A stretch of 64,000 nt of DNA from Shinisaurus crocodilurus (GCA_021292165.1 CM037877.1:164388742-164452741), one strand, 5' to 3'; positions 42,364 to 54,093 are shown, numbered from the stretch's first letter. Notes: generated by a model from the sequence alone, not told the origin. Made by a program: numbers and translations.

Positions 42364-42371
42364 CATGGGCA

Positions 42372-42939
42372 AGTAGCAGCAGCACACAGAGAGTTTTTCT
42401 ACATGAGGCATTTATTGTGCGCTCATCATTCCCTACCCACAGTTGTTTATGGGTTCTTTAGACAATGTCATGGCCCTCGAGTTTCACTTCTCTTTCTATA
42501 GGGCATTTTCCTGGGGGCTTTAAGAGCAGGGGGAAATGGAGTATTATTTGTGGAAGCGAAAGAAAATCTTTTCCACTTGTGTAATTGCGCTATTCCGCTA
42601 CACCACAGTGCCACCTAGAGGTTATGTAACAGAAAAACAGGAAAGGAAATACTCTTTGTGTAGTGCTTGGAACTCAATTCTGTGATGAAACTAAACTATC
42701 TCAATGATTCCCTGCTCAAGAAATAAGAGCTATTTTGTATATATATTCACTGAAAATGTATGACTGCTCTCTATTGCACAGCTAATCTAGTTGTGATCTG
42801 CAAAAACCGCTACGTGTGTGTGTGTGTGTGTTTGTATATGGTTCAAATAGAAAACGAGGTTGAAATATCAATTCAAATATCAAACATACCCCCTTCTTCC
42901 CTCCCCATTCCTTTTTCCTTGTGTGTCATCATGTCTTTT
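42372..42939. other. No gene seen; contains (GT)n
   Basis: A (GT)n run lies at about 42813-42831. No exon or element recognised. Confidence 0.5.
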
Positions 42940-43057
42940 TAGATTGTAAGCCTGCGGGCAGGGACTGTCTTGTTTAATTGATTATATGTAAGCTGCTCTG
43001 GGAGCCTTTTTGGCTGAGGAGTGGCATAAAAATATTTCAAATAAATAAATAAATAAA

Positions 43058-44318
43058 TCTACTATATAAAAGTGAATGTTTGTCTGTTTGTCCGTTTGTT
43101 TGTTTGTTTGTACGTGGGTCCGTGCGGCGGGTTTGCGTCGCCTTGGCTCCTACCCGGTTGGACGGATCCGCCCCAAACTTGGCACGCATACTCCCCATCA
43201 CCCAAGGACAAAGACTGGTGGGTTAAAATGTCCGAAAAGCCGTCGCCACACCTGTACGGCCCAAAATAGATGAGAGCCAATGGCGTCGCTTGGAATGCTC
43301 GCAGGGGCCATTCAGGAGGTGTTATGCAAATAGCTCCAACGGACACATAGAATGTTGGTATGCACTGCCTCCACAGGGGCCCAATCAGAGGCGGATATAT
43401 CTCCTACATCCAAACAGAATGTTCACATGAACCACAGCCGGGACAGCAGGGATTTGATTGCGTAATCCCGGGGGGGGGGACACACACAGGAATTTCATTG
43501 TTGCATAGTCCTGGGGGGGGGAAGGGAAGCAGGGATTTCATTGTGTAGTACTGGGGGGGCATTGTTGCATAGTCCCGGGGGCGGGAAAGCAGGGATTTCA
43601 TTGTGTAGTACCGGGGGGGGGCACAGGGAATATTGTTGTGCAGTCCCGGGGGAGGGGGGAAGCAGGGATTTGATTGCATAGTTCGGGGGGGGGGAAGCAG
43701 GGATTTCACTGTGTGGTCCCGGGGGGGCGGGATTTCATTGTTGCATAGTCCTGGGGTGAGGGAAGCAGGGATTTGATTGTGTAGTACTGGGGGGGGGGGG
43801 AACAGGGAATTCATTGTTGCATAGTCCCGGGGGGGGGGAAGCAGGGATTTCAATGTGTAGTACCGGGGGGGGGGCACAGGGAATTCATTGTTGTGTAGTC
43901 CCGGGGGAGGGGCGAAGCAGGGATTTGATTGCATAGTCCCGGAGGGGGGGAGGAAAGAAGGGATTACATTGTGTGGTCCCGGGGGGCGTTGGCGGAATTC
44001 ATTGTTGCATAGTCCCAGGGGGGAGGGGAAGCAGGGATTTGATTGTGTAGTCCTGGGGGGCGGGAGCTGGGATTTCATTGTGTAGTACTGGTGGGGAGGG
44101 AAACAGGGAATTCATTGTTGCATAGTCCCGGGGAGAGGGGAAGCTGGAATTTCATTGTGTAGTCATGGGGGGAAGCAGGGAATTCATTGTGCAGTCCTGG
44201 GCCTGGGGGGGGGGGGAGAACGGGGATTTCACAGCGGACAGCTACCTTAAAGAATTTCGAACAAAGAGTGCCTACAGGAAAAGGACGACCTGGGCAACGC
44301 CGGGTAAAAAAAAGCTAG
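43058..44318 (+). mobile_element. Nonautonomous Helitron carrying a minisatellite
   Basis: The left end TCTACTATATAAAAG follows an A, and the right end CTAG precedes a T, giving the A|T insertion expected of Helitrons. A hairpin ACCTGG-GCAACG-CCGGGT (44288-44305, one G-U pair) lies nine bases before CTAG. The 5' region has 'cggttggacggatccgcccc'. About 43444-44220 is a G-rich tandem array. No RepHel helicase is encoded, and the 224-residue proline-rich minus frame comes from the array. Confidence 0.92.
43444..44220 (+). repeat. G-rich minisatellite inside the Helitron
   Basis: Units of roughly 35 bp alternate between 'agcagggatttcattgtg' and 'gggaattcattgttgcat' types, each ending 'tagtcccgggggg' or 'tagtaccgggggg'. 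There are about twenty units with variable G-run lengths. Confidence 0.9.
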
Positions 44319-44334
44319 TAAATAAATAAATGCA

Positions 44335-45540
44335 AAATTTGCTAGGCTTTCCTATTCTCTCCCACAATTCTCTCCCCCAGATTGATTGTAAATCTTTATA
44401 TTTAATGCTTGTACAGCTATAGTTATAACACTGCACACCACACATGTGCATCTCACTGTTGGGAAGCCTATCTCCTTCAAGGTTAGGTTGAGATGAAACT
44501 GTAACTTGCTTGAGATGAGACCTGGATAAGTCAATTGAACTAAACAGCGCAACAGAAGGCACCCGTTCACCATACTGTGTTATCTGATTCTGATAATGTA
44601 TATCAGCTGACAGATGTCTTGTTGAGCTTTGTTCTTGCCATTATGGTTTCAAAAGGTGCTTGCAATGAAGTGCAGATGACTATCTACAGCGCTTTAGGAG
44701 GTTAGTGTAATCAGATCTCATGGCAGTCTCTAGAGGCATTCAAATAGTAGTCCAGACTGTTGTGGTAGAAGCCAAGAGTTCAAGGACATCTGCTAATCAA
44801 ATGAATAGCAATTCGAAGCACCTGTGCCATTTATACTTAAACAACCATTAGGGTCTTGGTATTCTGTTTTTATGAAAATGTTTAGAGTTTTGTGTTCACT
44901 TCCATAGTAATCAAGGATAAGGTGTCCAGCTCCTGGCTGACCCAAGCCCAGCGGAGACCTCTTTGGAGGAGTTGGAGTTTGATCTCTCTGTATATCTTAC
45001 TCCTATAGTAGGCCTGGGGCAACCTGAGGGGTCCTGTGGCAGGGATGCTTTGTCTGAGGTCCTCAGGAACCCCTTGAATCCTGTCCTGAGCCTAGCTGTG
45101 ATTCCAGATTCTCATCCTTCCACCCACGACTCACTAGAGCACCGATGATGATGGACCAGGTGGGACATTGCGAGCTGTCGTTGGAGTGCCCACTTGGCTG
45201 CCAGAAGACCCTTTTGCTGAGGGTATACTCATGAGGAAGAAGAGCCAGCTGTGTCTACTGATGAGGCAAACCCAGCTGTAACTGGTGAAGTAGGGACAGC
45301 CAGCGTGTAAGCCCTCAGTCTTCTCCAGACTGTTGCTGGGTTAGTACTTCCTACAGAACTATTTTGCTCCAGTTATGGGCTCAGGACATAAGGTGGAGAC
45401 TTAGGACATTTTATGGGAAATTTTGTAGTTTTGGGGTGGAGGAGGGAGGGTACCTGCTTTGCCAAGCTTTGGTAAGTTACATCAGTCTACCCTTCACTAT
45501 ACTCCTCTTTCTTGTCTTTGAGTTCTGGAGGCAACTAGAA
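44335..45540. other. No gene seen
   Basis: Unique sequence of about 1.2 kb. The frames at 44272-44573 (minus) and 44963-45148 show no motif. Confidence 0.45.
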
Positions 45541-45544
45541 GCAC

Positions 45545-45605
45545 GTAATTTTAATATTGGAAGGGTCCACAGAGGTCATCTAGTTCAATGCCCTGATGAA
45601 TGCAT
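45545..45605 (-). mobile_element. CR1-type 3' end fragment
   Basis: 'ttggaagggtccacagaggt' and 'catctagttcaatgccctg' are the reverse complement of the CR1 3' terminal region, related to the tail of the 5S-headed SINEs but without a 5S part. Confidence 0.55.
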
Positions 45606-45609
45606 AGAT

Positions 45610-46143
45610 TTTTCTCAGGACAGAGGTACAGTAGCTTGGTGGAAGACCAAAGTGAGCATCTCACCTCTACTATGCAGATAGCCTTGACTGTGAACCTATT
45701 GTGGACCTCCATGTGAGGTACCATTTGTGAAGAGACCTAGTTGACATTATCTCTAAAAAAAAAAGGGGGAGACAAAATTCATGAATTGTGCCTTCATGTG
45801 ATTGGGCACTCATATAGAGGGCCCAGTTCCCATTGGTGGCTATCTGTAGGGTGTGCGGAGGCGCCTCCATTACTGCAATGCCACTCCACTTGAATGTACG
45901 CTTTAGGGGCAAAGGGTGAAACGTGCTATAGAAATAATTAGTAATAATAGAATAAATTAATAATAGAGAGGGATTGGTCAGGGTCACCTCCAAAATAAAT
46001 TTTCCACAAGAATGATGAAAATGCTATGTATGATGCAACTTACATTGTTTTGTTTGAAACAATTCCTAAATAAAGAAAAAAATATATATCTGTATGCTAA
46101 TCTTGTACTAGATGAAACACAGCACTTTATAACAATTAAACAT
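45610..46143. other. No gene seen
   Basis: Unique AT-rich sequence. Confidence 0.5.
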
Positions 46144-46146
46144 TTA

Positions 46147-46250
46147 GGGTGCAATCCTATGCATATTTAGACAGAAAAAAGTCATACAACTGTGGCTGGA
46201 GAATGCTGGGAGTTGTAGGACTTTTTTCTGTCATGCATAGGATTGCACCC
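46147..46250. mobile_element. Palindromic Harbinger-like MITE
   Basis: GGGTGCAATCCTATGCAT and 'atgcataggattgcaccc' are exact inverted ends. The arms continue with 'gacagaaaaaagtcatac' and 'ttgtaggacttttttctgtc'. The flanks are TTA and ATA. Confidence 0.85.
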
Positions 46251-46253
46251 ATA

Positions 46254-47130
46254 ACTAGAAAAATTCTTGCCTTTGGTGGTGGGATTAATGAAGTACTGAA
46301 GTTTAGAAAAGTTTAACATTCTTAATATAATATTTGGGTTCAAAGGCTATGAGTTAGATGGCTGAGGTAGGATCAGACTGAAATGGCTCACCTCTTTTGA
46401 TTTTCCAAAGGGCCAGTAAAGTATTTCAAATTCCTAGGCTCCGGGAAGAATGCTCAAGCAAGGGCATTTGGAAGTCAGGCAGGGCAGGGGCTCGTTCAAC
46501 CCTGCTTGGTAGTTATCCCATGATGCTCCTTCACATGAGCAACATGAGAAGGGGGTTCTAAATCCTCCAGAAGTCCATCTGGTTTTGATGACATCACAAA
46601 CAACACCCAGGGGGCGCAAGCAGAATTGCACCAAGGCAAGACTTGAGTCACACAGGAACATTAGTTGAATTCTGCTGTCACCTGTTTTCTCTTCCCCCAC
46701 TTCTAGGGTTGTTAACTTGTGATTCTTACAAAAAAAATATTAACCTAGTTTATGGGTGGAGCCGGGAGCAGGTCTGTAGGACAGCCTGGCAGGTTTAAAC
46801 ACATCAAGAGGCAACACCTAATATGTTGGGATGTGGCGTCAATAGAATTTTTTTTGGGGGGGATGGGACACATGGCTCAAAATACTAGGCTTATTCAACA
46901 AAATCCCTGCCATTGAAACTAAGGCCAAGTTACCAAATGGGCAGGTAGTATAGCTGACAATTGGCAACTCTTACTGGCTGCATTTTCCATTGAGCAAAGA
47001 GACTGAAAAGGATGTTTTTCTGTTTCTCTGGAGTGCTACAGTTCTGTGTTTGGCTGAAGTCATCTACTGGCTGGCCAATAATGTCAGACAGTCAGATCAT
47101 TGTTTAGGATAGTGGTGCTGGCTAATCCTT
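46254..47130. other. No gene seen
   Basis: Unique sequence. No recognised element. Confidence 0.45.
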
Positions 47131-47139
47131 GCCATCTAT

Positions 47140-47290
47140 TTTTTTCCCCATTCATCACATTTCTGCCCTGTTTTTGTCCCACGTTCATCACGGTAGCATC
47201 CATGGGGCCTTCCAATTTCATCCTCTTAATAGCCCCGTGAAGTAAGAGAGAGTGACTTGTCTACTTAGTGAGCTTCTTAGGGTCAAGCTA
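47140..47290 (-). mobile_element. Decayed MIR-like SINE
   Basis: 'catcctcttaatagccccgt' and 'gaagtaagagagagtgactt' with 'cttagtgagctt' parallel the MIR-like copies at 4443 and 57035, with many changes. Confidence 0.4.
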
Positions 47291-47858
47291 CACATTACTT
47301 TGAAGATGTAGCTAGCAGCTATGCATTTCTTACTCTAAAGCAAGTACAGACCCACCAATCTGGATTGGGATGCTAGTATAGGGGATAGGGAGGCTTCAAC
47401 CATTGCCCCCCCATGGCCCTGATCCAGATTTGGCTCCCCGTACCTCTAATTTTCATTGCCTCAAATTGATTGCTTTGTTTGAATTGATCACTTTTTGTCA
47501 ATGCTGTTTCTAGATTTTTAAGGATCTTTTTAAAATGACCTTTAAAAATGACCTTTAAAGTAAGAATTCTCAAAAATTACAGAAGTTGAGATATTTAGCA
47601 GGTGCTAAAATGTAAATAACGTCTTCTCCTGGCCCAAGCAATGAACCTTGCTAGATAAGGGCCTGGAGAATGGTCTCATGGCATTAACATTGCGAAAGCT
47701 AAGGAAATTGTTTGGATAAGAGACTGCTTGGGAGTCCCGTGTAAGCAACTTTGAGGTTTCCGGAGAACAGACCTAAACCCAGAAGTTATGTGTGTGTCTA
47801 ATCATAAATCATAATTTTGAAGCAGTAAAAGCCTACATATAAGCCTGATACGTTTTAA
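47291..47858. other. No gene seen
   Basis: Unique sequence up to the Harbinger-like copy H. Confidence 0.5.
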
Positions 47859-47862
47859 ATTA

Positions 47863-48319
47863 GGGTGCAATCCTATGGGTTGCGCTCTCCATGATTGTAA
47901 GAACTCGGAGGCTTCCGATCATCCAATGCAGGGCAGGAGGAGCGGCGGAGGTGATCTTCACCTCCCCGTCTTCCCGCCCTGCATATTCTGCTAGACAGGT
48001 TTTTCAGCTCATCTAGTGAGGGTGCTTCAGAGGGGGAGGGAAGGAGGCTGGCAGAGGCTCAGGATAACTCGTATCCTGGCCTCTCCAGTCTCCTCTCCTC
48101 CCACCAAAACACCCCCCTTCCCCCCCTCTCCAAGGTTTCCTTACTGACCTCAGACAGCAGACAGCGTAGTTCTTTCCGCACCGACTGCGAGCGGGAGGGG
48201 GGGGTTGGTTCTCTGATTCCCCGCTCCGAGGTCAGAGGACTGTCTCTGACCTTGGATCGGGGAATCCAAACTATCCTATGGCCCCTCAGGCTCTGACTAG
48301 GGGCCATAGGATTGCTCCC
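47863..48319 (+). mobile_element. GC-rich Harbinger-like element, copy H, exact TTA duplication
   Basis: GGGTGCAATCCTATGGG and 'ggccataggattgctccc' mark both ends, with TTA at 47860-47862 and 48320-48322. This is the best reference copy for the family: 'gggcaggaggagcggcgg', 'gatcttcacctccccg', 'tcatctagtgagggtgc', then the terminal stem 'atggcccctcaggctctgac' and 'taggggccatagg'. Confidence 0.88.
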
Positions 48320-48383
48320 TTACTTTATCAATTTAAATTGAATTGGACTTTAAAGTGTCAGGGGCCCAAGACGTCATCTAGGC

Positions 48384-48725
48384 TGGGGTGTTGTGGGCCA
48401 AATCCAGCCCGTCTGGGGTCCCAATCTGACCCTCCATGGTTCCCAGGTGGCCACACCTCCTTTTCCCCAACTGCTGATTATTTGGTGGCTTCCTGGCTTT
48501 TGTGTGGATCCCGCCCCCACCCCATCCTTGAAGGTTGAAATGACTCTCCCAAGACTTAGTTACTGGCAATAAAAGCTTTTAGCTCACTTCTAGTATTTTG
48601 AATATTTTAGGAATTTTGGTCCATCCCCTTTTGCCTTCAGCCCCGCCCACCACTGGAATGTGCACCTTTGAGAGCTTCTCTGAAACCGACATGGCCCTTG
48701 GGCTGAAAGAGGTTCAGCCACCCTG
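48384..48725 (-). mobile_element. hAT-like element, CAGGGGTGTTGAACC family, exact 8-bp duplication
   Basis: ATCTAGGC occurs at 48376-48383 and 48726-48733. The right end reads 'gctgaaagaggttcagccac' then CCTG, the complement of the family start. The left end begins TGGGGTGTTG and has lost or changed its first bases. A 'ccccttttgccttcagcccc' stretch matches the repeated word in the copy at 28102. Confidence 0.75.
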
Positions 48726-48733
48726 ATCTAGGC

Positions 48734-48980
48734 CCTAGATTCTAGGGTGACCACTGATTCATATTCCACTCAAAAATAATATGATTTTATTTCTATGAAA
48801 GGCAGCATTATTTGACTGAACAATGTGTTCACTTCACAGATATAAAACCACTACTTGATCTGGGATGCTATTGTGCTAATTAAAACAATGACAACTCCAG
48901 TGTATTTGTTTTATTATGGTTTATAAGCAAGTTCTTACCTATTTAGTGGTTTTTTGGGTTTTTTTTTTTTAGTATCTAAG
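48734..48980. other. No gene seen
   Basis: Short AT-rich unique stretch. Confidence 0.45.
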
Positions 48981-48984
48981 GTTG

Positions 48985-49075
48985 TTAGGCGCCTTGAGCA
49001 CCATTTTCTAGATGGAAAGCTAGCATATAAATCAGATGAATGAATGAATGAATGAATAAATAAATAAGTAAGTAC
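48985..49075 (+). mobile_element. L2/CR1-type LINE 3' tip with (AATG)n/(AAAT)n tail
   Basis: 'gttaggcgccttgagcacc' and 'ggaaagctagcatataaat' precede an AATG/AAAT microsatellite (49037-49068). Confidence 0.6.
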
Positions 49076-49079
49076 CGGT

Positions 49080-50275
49080 AAGTGAATAGTGGAATTGCTT
49101 GGCTGCAAGTAGGAAATGACTAATTAAAGGGCCAGGAGCAGGGGCATAGAAGGGGGAAACAGCTAATTAAATAGCTGATTGTAACCAGGAGCGTGGAAAT
49201 GACTAATTAAAAGGGTCAGTGATTGGAAGAAGTGGGACCTTTGCTGAACAGGGTTTACTTCTGAGTAAACATATATTAGGATCTTGTCTGTTGGCATTAC
49301 TGGAATTGTTATGTGAAATATAGCCCTGTATTAAGTGCTTTCGGGAACCACTATTTTAATTTTGCTTGTAGAGGAGCAATGCTTAAGTAGCATTCATAAG
49401 TCTCAGTGTGAAAGCAACGTATTTTAACTTCTGATAGTTAATAATAGACAAGAGAAGATAGGGAAAAGATACTTGTAATTTGAAATGCCATTCCGGCCAA
49501 CATAGGTTTTACAGTTGCATTGCAATACTATTCTAAGCAAGAGTTTCTTCAAGCCTCATGTATAAAAAAGATCCTAAGGGTAGGTGGCTCTGTCGGTCCT
49601 GCTGTCTGTAATCCTTTCCAACTGCCAGTTGGTTTCACTCCTTTGAAGAAAGTGAAAGTAAAAAAGACAAGGAAAAAGAGATCAATCATCTTGCAATTAT
49701 TTGGGAAAGTCTACCACTTTCCAGTAGAGGGCAATAATATATACATTTATCTCAAAAGCATAGTACGTAATTTGGTAAAGGGAGCATGGATGTTAAAACA
49801 GAAAGCCCAGGTGCTAAAATGTTTCATCTGTCTAAAAATCCTGAGCTGGAGGCACACAAAATGCAATTCATTTAGGCTGTCCTCTCTTTTTTTAAAAAAA
49901 TAATCGCTGTAAATTTTCGCGTACAAAAATTATATACCTTGTGGTCTCTGGATTAATATTTTTAAAATCTTTTTTTTTTTTAAGGTGCAAAGATCTCATG
50001 TCTGTCATGGTAATCTCAACTAACATTTAACGTTATATTTCAAGTCGTATTGTTTGATTGTAATGTTATGTCTTACACTTTATAGATCTTTCCTGTTTTT
50101 CAGTAAAAAAGAAAAATGCAAAGATTTAAAAGGTAATGCTTATGTGAACTTGAAAGTGCCTGTTTAAAAGCAGTTTGACTGGTTCTTACTGCTATTTTTT
50201 TTTTTTAAAGATGATTTCATAGAAAAATTCAAAAGTAGTATCAGCTAAAAAAAATAAATTTAGGAGAGATTATGT
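49080..50275. other. No gene seen
   Basis: A short direct repeat 'gaaatgactaattaaa' occurs near 49112 and 49195. The 127-residue plus frame at 49520-49903 is lysine-rich and unrecognised. I saw no flanking splice signals that would support an exon. Confidence 0.4.
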
Positions 50276-50279
50276 CAGC

Positions 50280-51050
50280 TGCATTCCAAGGGTTGCTCAG
50301 TCAGGACAGCTGTGGTAATATCTAATGGTGTGTTAGCATTGTTGAGACTACTTAAGACACTGGAAGTATAATCACAGGTGCCTTAAAAAGCATTTTGCAG
50401 AAAGCTAGAGTGGGCATTTGTGACCTTAAGTAATGGTGAAGTAAGAAAAGTTCCTGAAGGTTTGGACGTTCATCTCTAGCAGGAGAGGATATTCAAAGCA
50501 ATAGACTTCTGTGCTTTAATCTCCATCAAGGTGTTCCTGAGAAACAATGCATTTGCCAATCTCAGAGCACATTAATACATATTTTAAAAGACAAGTGTTC
50601 ACTTTTATGACCTTAAGTAACAGCTTCTTTGAATTTTAATAACATTAAACTACAGTGCATATTTCTTGATGCTAATGGATGTGTTAATTTCCATACGGCA
50701 TTTTCTTACGCCATTTTTAATTCAGTTCCCTTTCCTGTTTTTAGTGTAATAATTGCTTACAGTATTCTGACTTGATTTTATATGACTAATTAGAGCTATG
50801 CTGGAGAAAAAAAAAACAGGTTTGCAGGTAATATTGAAATTAAATATGTTAATTTGTACCACAGTGTGCAGATTTTATATGAGTTTTAATTTGGTATAGA
50901 ATCCATACTTCTGTGTTTATAAAGTGCCCTTGAAAAACTGCCCTGTTTTTCAAGCATCAATACCACAGGGAAACCAACATACAAAGCTTTTTGCTAAAGG
51001 CTATTCCAACATAAATTAAGTGGTCATTAACATGGAAATATGGCACAGAT
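50280..51050. other. Repeat-free AT-rich stretch, candidate conserved noncoding DNA
   Basis: Nearly 800 bp without repeats. Words such as 'gaccttaagtaa' occur twice (50420 and 50620), with TAATTA/AATTAG cores near 50785 and nuclear-receptor-like 'gtgaccttaag'. Function is inferred from style only. Confidence 0.3.
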
Positions 51051-51700
51051 ATTATTTTAAGTTCATTGTGAAGTTCAAGTAGTTAATATGACTGTATAAT
51101 AGATAACAGTACGGTTTACTTATAACCATGATCAGAACACTTTTGCCCCAAATCCAGTGATTCTGCCCAGTGTGCGCTAGGGTGTTGCATGCACAGAACA
51201 ACCATTGATTACGTAACAGCCTCCCCGCACATAGCATCCTGCTCCACATGGGCATCTAATGCTCTGCCTTTTGTGCATGCCGTCATCATGGAATTCTGCT
51301 GCATGCAAAGGGGGGGGGGAAGATCCCAATAGACTTGGTAGACATTCTGTTTCTGCATGGGTATGATTTAGCATGTATGGATAAAGTCATTCCATTTGGG
51401 CAAACATTGTTCCCCACGACGACCGAGTACCCCTATCTGATTTTAGATGCAGCGCTGTTTGACTATGTGCATGTATCTTCATGTGGCTGGAGATGTGTGC
51501 AGTTAACTCCCCTTCTGTTATACAGCAGCTGTTTCCAATGTTTTACTAATGGCATACCTCCAACAGGTATCTGTTGGAAGAGCTCCTGTTTCCACCTGGG
51601 TTTCTCACTGAAGCTGTTTGTTTCCTCTCCCCAATTTGTCCTTTCGTTCTTAGCCTGTGGCTTCTGAATAGCAGCAGACCATCCACCATGGGTAAATGGA
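51051..51700. other. No gene seen
   Basis: The 110-residue frame at 51335-51667 has no recognised domain. Confidence 0.4.
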
Positions 51701-53130
51701 CGTCAAGAGCACTGATGCAACACCAATAATACCATTCAATTTGCTGAATTAAAATATAAAATGGTTACAGTTTTGAAATGGTTTTGACAAGAAAGCATCA
51801 TTTGCATCATAAAGCTTGTCCAGATGATATAAGTAGTACTCCCCAAGCTCAGCAAAAAACAACAAGGGACTCCCCCCCCCCCCAGCTGTGGGAAATTGAA
51901 CAGGAAGGGATGTGGGTGGGACACTTGGAAGTAATGGCATTAGGAGATTGTGATATATTTGAGGAGAAATGTAATCAAAGTGGTAGTCAATTTCAATGTT
52001 CCAATCCCAAGGTCGGAGTCCAGGCATCAAATGGTCCAACTGAGACCAACACGCTGACACTTCTAGGGGACCAGTGCTTTTAGACATTTGCTGAAAAAAT
52101 CTTTAATGGGATAACTCAGATAAAATAAGCAGTTTCTGGACTGCAAGCTACAGTCTTTGTAATACATAATTTGATTGAATCTGGCATATTGACAATTGCT
52201 TCCCCAACAAACTTCTCTAGAGGAGAACTTGGCTAAGGGGGACAATTTCAGGGCGTCTGAAGTCTTTGGGACAACCGAAAAAAGGACTCACAATATTATC
52301 CATCTATAATTGGAGAATGACGGATCTTCAAGGCTCTTTCATGGGGAAAGACGATTTTAACATTTATGTGCAGTGGAAGGAACTTGGCTTTCTCAATATA
52401 CGTACATTATTCAAATGGTCCAAAGAGGAATGTTGAATTAGGTTTTAGGAATTCTAAAATAGGTATGAAGATATGGGGGAAATGCAGCGCTCTCAATCCC
52501 GTATGTTCTTACTGGTAATAGTAGTAAGATGGCCATTCCATTGGGAGCTAAGAATATCACTTTCCTACAGTTGCAAAAAGCCTTCAGAGAACTTAGGTTC
52601 TAGCAAATGCCAATGGCTTTTTTTTGGAAGGCATGTACCAACGTATTCCTGTAATGGTTAGATTACGTATGTATTTGTGCAGCAGCCACATGGAGAAAGT
52701 AGCCCATTAGTCATTGTTTTCTCCATTATATGAATCTCCCAGAATGAAATATGTACCCTCCTATGTGTCTCAATGTGCTGGGCGGTCAATCCAAAATATC
52801 CTTGCATACTTACTTTTAGATGCGTCTGAGCATATATCTGATCAAGCTGTATTATTTGCAACAGTAGCTAGAAAAATCCGAGCAAGTATCCGGAAGAGTG
52901 TCAGTGGATTGCAAAGGTGATTCACTAATCTGAGCGAGCTCAGCCAAAAGTAATTACTGGAATACATTATTATTATTATTATTATTATTGATTGATTGAT
53001 TTTAGCAATGCTTTTGATGTTAAATTAGAATTTGGAAGCTCAATTGCTCATGTTTTATGTCTGTGCTTCAGACATTTTTACTTCGTATTGTTTGCAATGG
53101 CCTATGGCTATAAGCAATAAATGTTCATTA
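51701..53130 (+). mobile_element. Unclassified, possibly LINE-derived sequence
   Basis: Several short frames in different phases, plus an end reading 'ggctataagcaataaatg' with an AATAAA-type signal near 53119, suggest an old retroelement 3' end. An (ATT)n/(GATT)n microsatellite lies at 52967-53002. I could not place any reverse transcriptase motif. Confidence 0.25.
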
Positions 53131-53260
53131 TATTGTAATAGAATACACTGGTAGAATTTTTTTATTTGTGTAACACATTCCTGTGAATCTCACCTTCCAA
53201 CCATGTAGGCACACTACTCAATAATAATTTTTTCTTCATTTCCCCCCTCCTCAAGCAAGT

Positions 53261-53292
53261 ACCAATCTACAGCATTATAGCTGTAGATTGGT
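53261..53292. repeat. Perfect 13-bp stem hairpin
   Basis: ACCAATCTACAGC (53261-53273) and GCTGTAGATTGGT (53280-53292) are exact complements around a 6-base AT loop. Confidence 0.9.
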
Positions 53293-53551
53293 TTTGGTTT
53301 TCTGCACTGATGACTCAGTAAACCAGGAGAGGGTGTGGATAGTGTCAATATGTAATTTAATCACTAGTTGGCACCGGACCTTTTTGTATCTGGGTGGAAT
53401 AAGCAGTTTCCTATAACTGCCCTGTTCTTGTTGTAGAGAGACAATAAAGTTCTTGTCTCACTGCTTGTCTTCTAAGCCTTCCCTGACAGCTTTCTGCTGA
53501 CAAAAGCTTCCTAAATGGCAATGAGACCACTAGTTAGTCTGGAATATTTCA
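53293..53551. other. No gene seen
   Basis: Short unique stretch up to the L1 insertion. Confidence 0.5.
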
Positions 53552-53569
53552 TGGCTAGGATCTTCATTT

Positions 53570-54030
53570 TTTTAATTTTTTATTTTATTTCTATGTGGAA
53601 CAAACACATAATATCAAACATATAACAATTAACAAAACAAAACAGACTTCCGATTTTCCTCTACAGCAAATATAGGTAACAATATTTTTTCTTACTCGAT
53701 AATCAGAATGAGAAATCTCTTTCTTCCCGTTGTCCCAAATTCACTTATTATTCCATGAACCCACAAACAAACAAATCATTATTTTCCAGTCTCTGCAAAA
53801 AGTCAGTTAGAGGTTTCCAGTCAACAATAAATGTGGATGTTGTCCTTTCTCTGATTAATGATGTGAGTTTGGCCATCTCTGCCAGCTCCAGCATCTTGAC
53901 CAACCATTCTTCTGTCATAGGCACCGCTGGACCTTTCCATTTCTGTGCATATAGTATGGTAGTCTTGCGCTGCCGTTGTCATGTATAAAAATAAAGTTCC
54001 ATACCTTCCTTCTAGCTGACTGTCCATTAT
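53570..54030 (-). mobile_element. L1 LINE 3' end with exact 18-bp duplication
   Basis: 'tggctaggatcttcattt' occurs at 53552-53569 and 54031-54048. The minus strand encodes DWKPLTDFLQRLENNDLF and then CGFME before a stop, the L1 ORF2 C-terminus. An A-rich 3' UTR and poly(A) follow (T-rich at 53570-53592 on plus). It is 5' truncated to about 460 bp. Confidence 0.93.
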
Positions 54031-54062
54031 TGGCTAGGATCTTCATTTAAAAAAAAATCCAT

Positions 54063-54063
<1 letters not shown>

Positions 54064-54093
<30 letters not shown>

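Larger units (their letters stand above)
42945..44332 (+). mobile_element. LINE/SINE 3' end with (AAAT)n tail, split by a Helitron
   Basis: 'agattgtaagcctgcgggca', 'agggactgtcttgttt' and 'ggcataaaaatatttcaaat' lead to an (AAAT)n tail. The tail is interrupted at 43058 and resumes at 44319 as 'taaataaataaatgc'. Confidence 0.6.

Noticed and set aside
43076..43273. Two 65-residue frames near the Helitron 5' end as peptides
   Set aside because: They read through the 'tgtttgtttg' repeat of the Helitron leader and have no similarity I recognise.
43404..44078. 224-residue proline-rich open frame on the minus strand
   Set aside because: It is the translation of the Helitron minisatellite (CCCCCC runs). 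The periodic peptide follows the DNA repeat, with no domain or splice signal.
43444..44220. CRISPR-like array
   Set aside because: The units are directly tandem without unique spacers, and the context is a eukaryotic Helitron.
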